This document shows positions 5,880 to 9,933 of a stretch of 9,933 nt of DNA, piece by piece. Made by a program: the position numbers and the translations under genes. Below the pieces are notes generated by a model. The model was not told the origin of the DNA, did not search any database, and worked only from the letters and a program-made list of their open reading frames with translations. Source of the stretch: an uncultured Lachnospiraceae bacterium (lineage in GTDB: Bacteria; Bacillota; Clostridia; Lachnospirales; Lachnospiraceae); the NCBI GenBank assembly GCA_900546325.1, contig URCR01000064.1:1-9933 (forward strand). Direction: 5' to 3'. Numbering within the stretch: position 1 is the stretch's first letter; every line of letters starts with the position of its first letter.

Positions 5880-5981
5880 CCGATAATAGTGGAGCTGATG
5901 CAGAAAAGTGAACTTGAAGAGGCACTGGTAGGAATTGAGCCAACAGGTCATTACTGGTTTGATCTTGGGCAGTTCATGGGG
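5880..5981 (+). pseudogene. IS110-family transposase remnant
   Basis: The plus strand encodes ELEEALVGIEPTGHYWFDLG followed by QFM. This is the hallmark EPTGHYW segment (codons at 5937-5957) of the N-terminal DEDD transposase domain of IS110-family elements. Similarity is limited to about 30 codons. The usual continuation (DNG..., then the VNP block) is missing, an in-frame ORF runs on with unrelated residues, and no C-terminal Ser-containing domain is present. It is therefore a decayed scrap of an insertion sequence, oriented against its neighbours. The rest of the gap 5756-6052 shows only this piece and the hairpin at 5999-6026. Confidence 0.65.
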
Positions 5982-5998
5982 GCTGTAATTCTAATAGA

Positions 5999-6026
5999 GG
6001 TCAGGCAACTTTATTTCTGCCTGACC
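5999..6026 (-). terminator. Hairpin downstream of the redox operon
   Basis: GGTCAGGCA (5999-6007) and TGCCTGACC (6018-6026) form a perfect 9-bp stem with a 10-nt loop. It begins 27 nt past the last stop codon of the operon (6053). No clear U-tract follows on the minus strand, so it may work poorly, act as an mRNA 3' stabiliser, or be part of the insertion-sequence remnant beside it. Confidence 0.45.
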
Positions 6027-6052
6027 CGTCACTATATCTTTGAAATTTCTCT

Positions 6053-6817
6053 TTACTTTTCCTCTTCCAAACAACCATATTCTTCATCCGTGACCATTTC
6101 CAGCCATTCATTGGAAGTCTCCTCCCCCGGGCATTCAATCGCAAGATGACTGAACCAGTAATCTTTCTTTGCACCATGCCAGTGCTTTACTTCTGCCGGA
6201 ATTGTCACGACGTCTCCCGGTTTCAGGCTCCGTGCCGCCTTTCCTTCCTCCTGATACCAGCCTTCCCCGTCTACACAGAGCAGAATCTGTCCGCCGCCTT
6301 TTGATGCATGATGGATGTGCCAGTTATTCCGGCATCCCGGTTCGAAGGTAACATTTGCAATAAACACTGTCTCTTTTGGATCTGTCAGTGGATTCAGATA
6401 ACTGTTTCCGGTAAAATACTTTGCAAAGCCTGTATTTGGCTGACCGATTCCAAAAAATCCACCGTGTTCTGCTGTACTGTCGTCCTGTTTTTTGCTTTCA
6501 TCTGCATACACCTCTTTTGCCAGACGAAATGCCGCCCAGGCATTCGGCCAGCCTGCATAAAATGCAGCATGCGTCAGGATCTCTGCCATTTCTGTCTTTG
6601 TGACACCGTTTTTTCGTGCGGCAGAAAGATGGTAACTCAGTGAATTGTCCACAATTCCTTTGCTGATCAGTGACGTGATCGTCACGATCGAACGGATTTT
6701 CAGTGATAAATCCGCTTCTCTCGACCAGACCTCCCCGAACAGTACATCATCGTTCAGTTCTGCAAATTTTGGTGCAAAATCATTTAAGGCATCTCTGCCC
6801 GCTGTCTGCTTTTCCAT
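6053..6817 (-). CDS. Carboxymuconolactone decarboxylase-cupin fusion protein
   Basis: A 254-residue two-domain cytoplasmic protein. Residues about 14-103 match the carboxymuconolactone decarboxylase (CMD) family: RSIVTITSLISKG, then H63, then EMAEILTHAAFYAGWPNAW. The CxxC of the AhpD peroxidase branch is absent, so peroxidase activity is not expected. Residues about 150-230 are a cupin barrel with metal-type ligands H167 and H169 in WHIHH, and H212 or H214 in KHWHG. Q177 stands where the motif usually has Glu. The substrate is unknown; relatives often accompany reductases handling quinones or reactive carbonyls. The frame is open further upstream to 6922, overlapping the previous gene; the ATG at 6817 is chosen because GGGGGAG (6824-6830) lies 6 nt before it. 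It starts 16 nt after the preceding gene and is last in the operon. Confidence 0.85.
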   Translation of the reverse strand: MEKQTAGRDALNDFAPKFAELNDDVLFGEVWSREADLSLKIRSIVTITSLISKGIVDNSLSYHLSAARKNGVTKTEMAEILTHAAFYAGWPNAWAAFRLAKEVYADESKKQDDSTAEHGGFFGIGQPNTGFAKYFTGNSYLNPLTDPKETVFIANVTFEPGCRNNWHIHHASKGGGQILLCVDGEGWYQEEGKAARSLKPGDVVTIPAEVKHWHGAKKDYWFSHLAIECPGEETSNEWLEMVTDEEYGCLEEEK

Positions 6818-6833
6818 TTTCAACTCCCCCTTA

Positions 6834-7838
6834 CTATTTCTTCTCGTTTGGCAACACAACTCCTGCTTCTGGATTTTTATCAATTGCCCCGACAATCGGA
6901 TGCGGCACATACAATTGTTCAAGATACTCCATCTCTTCCGATGTCAGTTTTATCTTGAGAGCATCTGCCCCCTCATCGAGATACTTCTTTTTCGTTGCGC
7001 CGATAATCGGAGATTCCACCCCTTTTTCCCACTGCCATGCGAGTGCGATCTGTGACATTTTACAGTCGTGTTTTTTGGCAAGCTCCTGTACGCGTTTTAC
7101 AATCTGGATATCCTGTGCCTCCATACGGTCATATTTCCCTTTTGCAACACGATCTGTCCTTCCTCTGAGCGTGTCGGACTCCCATGTGGATCTTGCAAGA
7201 TGACCTCCTGCCAGCGGGCTGTAAGGCATCAGGCCAACCTCAAACTGTCTACAGATCGGCAGCAGCTCTCTTTCATCTTCCCGGTACAGCAGATTATAGT
7301 GGTTTTCCATGACAGCAAACGGTGTCCAGTTATGCTCCTTTGCTGTATTCTGCATATTGTGAAACTGATAGCCATACATCGCAGAGGCGCCAAGTGCACG
7401 GACTTTCCCTGCCTTCACCAGATCATGCAGCGCCTCCATTGTCTCTTCTATCGGTGTATGATAATCAAAACGATGAATGATATAAAAATCCAGATAATCT
7501 GTTCCAAGTCTTTGCAGAGTCCCGTCGATCTCCCGCAAAATCGCCTCCCGCGATAACCTTCCCTCATTAAAGTAGACTTTGGAAGCGATAACTACTTTCT
7601 CTCTTGCAATATTCTTTTTGATTGCCCGCCCCAGATATTCCTCGCTTGTCCCCTCAGAATACACATTTGCCGTGTCAAAAAAATTAATTCCAAGAGAAAG
7701 TGCATGCTTGATCATTTCTTCGCTTTCTGTTTCATTTAAGGTCCAGTCATGCATGGTTCCTGCTTTTCCGAAACTCATGCAGCCGACACAGAGTCTGGAT
7801 ACTTCTATATCTGTATTTCCTAGTTTTACGTACTCCAT
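6834..7838 (-). CDS. Aldo/keto reductase, YajO-like
   Basis: A 334-residue NAD(P)H-dependent aldo/keto reductase with a (beta/alpha)8 barrel. The catalytic tetrad is complete: D55 (FFDTAN), Y60, K87 (ASKV) and H122 (IIHRFDYHTPIEET). Overall it follows E. coli YajO closely: the VSRLCVGCMSFG start, the HDWTL segment, NHYNLLYREDERELLP, and a C-terminal PHPIVG. It would reduce an aldehyde or ketone in the cytoplasm; the natural substrate cannot be read from sequence. Its ribosome binding site AGGAGG overlaps the TAG stop of the upstream reductase gene (gap 9 nt), so translation is probably coupled. It differs in subfamily from its neighbour, so the pair is not a recent tandem duplication. Confidence 0.92.
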   Translation of the reverse strand: MEYVKLGNTDIEVSRLCVGCMSFGKAGTMHDWTLNETESEEMIKHALSLGINFFDTANVYSEGTSEEYLGRAIKKNIAREKVVIASKVYFNEGRLSREAILREIDGTLQRLGTDYLDFYIIHRFDYHTPIEETMEALHDLVKAGKVRALGASAMYGYQFHNMQNTAKEHNWTPFAVMENHYNLLYREDERELLPICRQFEVGLMPYSPLAGGHLARSTWESDTLRGRTDRVAKGKYDRMEAQDIQIVKRVQELAKKHDCKMSQIALAWQWEKGVESPIIGATKKKYLDEGADALKIKLTSEEMEYLEQLYVPHPIVGAIDKNPEAGVVLPNEKK

Positions 7839-7847
7839 ATTTCCCTC

Positions 7848-8705
7848 CTAACGGTTTTTCCTTTCTTCTACCATCTTTACAAACCACTCTACAGTGTCCG
7901 GATCCTGATGAGAGAAGAAGGAACTTTCCTTTTTATCAAGTGCAGCGATCGCATCCATATCTTCATCGGATAATGCAAAATCAAACACTGCAAAGTTTTC
8001 TTCCATTCGCTCTTTGTGTGTGGACTTCGGAATTACGATCACACCTCTCTGAATATTCCAGCGAAGCATTACCTGCGCCGGTGTTTTTCCGTATTTTTCA
8101 CCGATCTTTGTCAGAACCGGATTGTCAAATGTACCTTTGCGCCCTTCGCCGAACGGCGCCCATGCTTCCAGACGGATATCGTATTTATCCGCCCACAGTT
8201 TCAATTCTTTCTGCTGGTTGAAAATATGTGTCTCCATCTGATTTACCATCGGCTTAATCCGGTTGAAAGATGCAAACTCGACCATGCGGTCCGCATAGAA
8301 ATTCGAGATACCGATTGCCCGGATCTTCCCTTCCTCATATAATTCCTCCAGCGCTCTCCATGCCCCGTAAGCATCTGAAAACGGCTGGTGAAGCAGGACA
8401 AGATCTATATAGTCCGTTTTGAGTTTGCGAAGTGATTCCATCACAGACGCCTTTGCCTGTTCATATCCATAATGCTCCAGCCATACTTTTGTCGTGAGAA
8501 AAATCTCTTCTCTTGGCACACCGGATTTCTCTATGGCAGCCCCGACTTCTTCCTCATTAAAATATGCCTGTGCCGTGTCGATATGTCTATATCCTGCCTC
8601 CAGCGCATCAAGCACACAGCGCTCGCACTCTTCTTTTGTCACCTGATAAACACCGTATCCTAAAATCGGCATTTTTACACCATTTGCCAATGTTACATAT
8701 TCCAT
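7848..8705 (-). CDS. Aldo/keto reductase, 2,5-diketogluconate reductase-type
   Basis: A 285-residue aldo/keto reductase of the compact AKR5-like group (2,5-diketo-D-gluconate reductase, B. subtilis YtbE and YvgN relatives). Tetrad: D43 (HIDTAQAY), Y48, K73 (TTKVW) and H106 (LLHQPF). The NADP 2'-phosphate binding signature is visible as IPKSTHKERMEEN (K227, S228, R233, N237), so NADPH is the expected donor. Enzymes of this group reduce small aldehydes such as methylglyoxal as well as diketogluconate; which applies here is not known. The ribosome binding site AGGAGG (8713-8718) stands 7 nt before the ATG. It follows the FMN reductase-like gene by 23 nt and leads into the YajO-like gene by 9 nt. 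Confidence 0.92.
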   Translation of the reverse strand: MEYVTLANGVKMPILGYGVYQVTKEECERCVLDALEAGYRHIDTAQAYFNEEEVGAAIEKSGVPREEIFLTTKVWLEHYGYEQAKASVMESLRKLKTDYIDLVLLHQPFSDAYGAWRALEELYEEGKIRAIGISNFYADRMVEFASFNRIKPMVNQMETHIFNQQKELKLWADKYDIRLEAWAPFGEGRKGTFDNPVLTKIGEKYGKTPAQVMLRWNIQRGVIVIPKSTHKERMEENFAVFDFALSDEDMDAIAALDKKESSFFSHQDPDTVEWFVKMVEERKNR

Positions 8706-8728
8706 TCTAATTCCTCCTAGTTTCCTGT

Positions 8729-9265
8729 CTATATGTTTTTTCCCATCTCGTAAGCTTCTTCATATGCCGGCGTCCTTTTGATCTCGCCCTTCTCCCAGGC
8801 TCCGACGCCGTAGAGAATACCTGCTTCTCTCGCTCCGCTGAGACAATCTTCCGTAAATCCTCTGAATTCCTCCATGATCCGTGCAAGATTTGCTTTTTCA
8901 GTGTCTGCTGCTGCAAGTATAAAGTAGAAATCCTTGTCCGTAATCTCTGTATATCTCGGCACTGTACGATCTATGAACGTTTTCAGCTGACCGTCCATTG
9001 TATAAAAATATACAGGGGTTGCCAAGACAATCACGTCTGCCTTTACCATTTTATCAAGAATTTCTGCCATATCATCTTTTTGGACACACGCATGGGTTGT
9101 ATTACAGACTCCGCATCCACGACAGTACCCGATCTGCTTTTCTGCAAGAAATACCTTTTCCACATGATGTCCGCTCTCTTTTGCTCCCTGTGCAAACTGA
9201 TCACATAAAAGATCTGAGTTTCCGTTTTTTCTCGGACTTGCCGAAATGATCAATACTTGTTTCAT
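8729..9265 (-). CDS. NADPH-dependent FMN reductase-like / iron-sulfur flavoprotein
   Basis: A 178-residue flavodoxin-fold protein. SASPRKNGNSD (residues 7-17) is the FMN phosphate-binding loop, and TPVYFYTMDGQLKTFIDRT is the family's flavin/dimer segment. Four cysteines at 48, 51, 54 and 60 (CRGCGVCNTTHAC) give the compact C-x2-C-x2-C-x5-C pattern of Methanosarcina-type iron-sulfur flavoprotein (Isf), so a [4Fe-4S] cluster is possible. Many relatives are simple quinone or nitro reductases, so the cluster is not certain. The frame is open to 9367, but GGAGGAG (9274-9280) fixes the ATG at 9265. That ATG overlaps the TGA of the flavodoxin gene (ATGA), a sign of translational coupling. Probable role: electron transfer or flavin/quinone reduction within the operon (inference). 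Confidence 0.85.
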   Translation of the reverse strand: MKQVLIISASPRKNGNSDLLCDQFAQGAKESGHHVEKVFLAEKQIGYCRGCGVCNTTHACVQKDDMAEILDKMVKADVIVLATPVYFYTMDGQLKTFIDRTVPRYTEITDKDFYFILAAADTEKANLARIMEEFRGFTEDCLSGAREAGILYGVGAWEKGEIKRTPAYEEAYEMGKNI

Positions 9266-9783
9266 TTTTCTAACTCCTCCTGAATCCATTCTGAAATGTT
9301 CTGTTTCGCCCGTCTTACACTGCCTCCGTTGACTGCAAGACCTTTTTCCACCTTTGCTCCCGGGCACAACCGCCTGATATCCCGGACGCTGCTTCCCAGA
9401 CCGCTTCCTTCATGTGTACAGAACGGTTTGATCACCTTTCCGTTCCAGTCAAAATGCTCCAAAAACGTAAAGACAGCCATCGGCATTGTACTCCAGTAAT
9501 TTGGATATCCGAGATAGATCACATCATATCCATTCAGTGTTTCCGGATATCCTTTCAGTTTTGGTCTGGCATCCCTCTGTTGATCTGCCTGTGCCTGCGC
9601 GATGCATTCATTATAATCTTTCGCATATGGCTTTATCTGCTCAATCTTGAAAAGATCGGCTCCCGTCAACTCCTGGATCATGCCTGCCGCGATCTCTGTA
9701 TTTCCGATCTCCAATGTCTGGATCATACCATTTACATAATTCTCATCTGCCCTTGAATAAAAAGCTACCAATGTATTTGCCAT
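9262..9783 (-). CDS. Flavodoxin
   Basis: A 173-residue flavodoxin, a small FMN electron carrier of the cytoplasm. The beta-1 strand and loop read NTLVAFYSRADENYVNG, and a TEIAAGMIQELTGADLFKIE segment follows. The flavin-stacking region is YLGYPNYWSTMPMAVFTFLE (about residues 87-106), with GSGLGSS and an NGGSV block further on, as in the Flavodoxin_4 type. The phosphate loop lacks the usual T/S-rich TGNT form, which is common in this type. The frame is open to 9822; the ATG at 9783 is chosen because AGGAGG (9794-9799) precedes it by 10 nt. It is the first gene of the five-gene operon, and its stop overlaps the next start by 4 bp. It may feed electrons to the partner flavoprotein (inference). 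Confidence 0.9.
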   Translation of the reverse strand: MANTLVAFYSRADENYVNGMIQTLEIGNTEIAAGMIQELTGADLFKIEQIKPYAKDYNECIAQAQADQQRDARPKLKGYPETLNGYDVIYLGYPNYWSTMPMAVFTFLEHFDWNGKVIKPFCTHEGSGLGSSVRDIRRLCPGAKVEKGLAVNGGSVRRAKQNISEWIQEELEK

Positions 9784-9812
9784 TTCCGTACCGCCTCCTT
9801 TCATCTGCTTAC

Positions 9813-9841
9813 AGTATATCACTCTGTTTCTTGACCTGGAA
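9813..9841 (-). promoter_or_regulatory. Possible promoter of the redox operon
   Basis: On the minus strand TATACT (9818-9813) is a good -10 hexamer about 30 nt before the flavodoxin ATG. The aligned -35 at 17-bp spacing is TTCCAG (9841-9836), a poor match. A weak -35 would fit a promoter needing an activator. It overlaps the -35 of the divergent promoter at 9831-9859. Confidence 0.4.
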
Positions 9842-9859
9842 TCTCCGATATGTTATCAT
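9831..9859 (+). promoter_or_regulatory. Divergent plus-strand promoter
   Basis: TTGACC (9831-9836), a 17-bp spacer and TATCAT (9854-9859), with an extended -10 TGT before it, form a strong sigma-A promoter pointing out of the window. The start is expected near 9866. No coding start is visible before the window ends at 9933; the gene driven here is probably the cassette's regulator (inference). Confidence 0.6.
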
Positions 9860-9861
9860 TG

Positions 9862-9880
9862 CATAAACTAAAAGTTTATG
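9862..9880. promoter_or_regulatory. 19-bp palindromic operator candidate
   Basis: CATAAACTAAAAGTTTATG has perfect 8-bp arms around AAA. It covers the expected start site of the divergent promoter and lies about 44 bp upstream of the minus-strand -10, so one bound regulator could repress its own gene and act on the redox operon. The regulator family cannot be told from the site. Confidence 0.5.
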
Positions 9881-9933
9881 TTACTGTTCAGAGGTTAACT
9901 GGACTTAAGAAAACTGATGGTGTAGACTGATAA

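Noticed and set aside
5463..6149. Plus-strand open frame of 228 codons containing the IS110 motif
   Set aside because: Its first half is antisense to the four-helix protein gene and its end is antisense to the CMD-cupin gene. Only about 30 codons in the middle show transposase similarity, so it is a chance open frame around a remnant.
6818..6922. N-terminal extension of the CMD-cupin protein
   Set aside because: The extra 35 residues overlap the preceding reductase gene and have no family similarity; a strong ribosome binding site marks the ATG at 6817.
6834..8705. Tandem duplication of aldo/keto reductase genes
   Set aside because: The two products belong to clearly different subfamilies (YajO-like of 334 residues and AKR5-like of 285), so they were not formed by recent duplication.
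9266..9367. N-terminal extension of the FMN reductase-like protein
   Set aside because: It is antisense-free but overlaps the flavodoxin gene, lacks family similarity, and the ribosome binding site GGAGGAG sits before the ATG at 9265.
9831..9859. MerR-type promoter on the plus strand
   Set aside because: It looks superficially MerR-like, but the spacer is 17 bp, not the 19-20 bp typical of MerR-activated promoters, and no proper dyad lies between the hexamers.

Overview
The window looks like a low-to-moderate G+C Firmicutes chromosome, most likely a Clostridia/Lachnospiraceae gut anaerobe. This is an inference from the strong AGGAGG-type ribosome binding sites, a Spo0A-type DNA-binding domain with a matching 0A box, NrdR boxes of the usual bacterial form, and an IS110-type transposase fragment. 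No rRNA, tRNA, CRISPR array or intact mobile element was seen.

Left part (1-1756). A minus-strand gene encodes a small protein that is essentially a free-standing Spo0A C-terminal DNA-binding domain with a charged C-terminal extension. A perfect 0A box overlaps its own Shine-Dalgarno. It is divergent from a plus-strand XRE-type regulator whose C-terminal S24/LexA-like domain appears to have lost its catalytic serine. Both ends of this block carry hairpin terminators.

Middle part (1757-5230). A minus-strand nrdA-nrdB operon encodes a class I ribonucleotide reductase. All catalytic residues are visible. The N-terminal ATP-cone of NrdA looks degenerate. The promoter is unusually readable: one NrdR box fills the -35/-10 spacer and a second lies just after the expected start site, exactly 31 bp away. 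A terminator-like hairpin plus U-tract lies inside the first 23 codons of nrdA.

Next (5231-6052) comes a small all-helical, ferritin-like protein with its own terminator, then a roughly 300-bp gap holding a plus-strand scrap of an IS110-family transposase.

Right part (6053-9933). Five tightly packed minus-strand genes form one operon: flavodoxin, an FMN reductase-like protein with a four-cysteine motif, two aldo/keto reductases of different subfamilies, and a carboxymuconolactone decarboxylase-cupin fusion. Overlaps and gaps run from -4 to 23 bp. The set reads as a redox or reactive-carbonyl/quinone reduction cassette (inference). At the right edge a plus-strand promoter with a 19-bp palindrome at its start site points out of the window, probably towards the regulator of this cassette.
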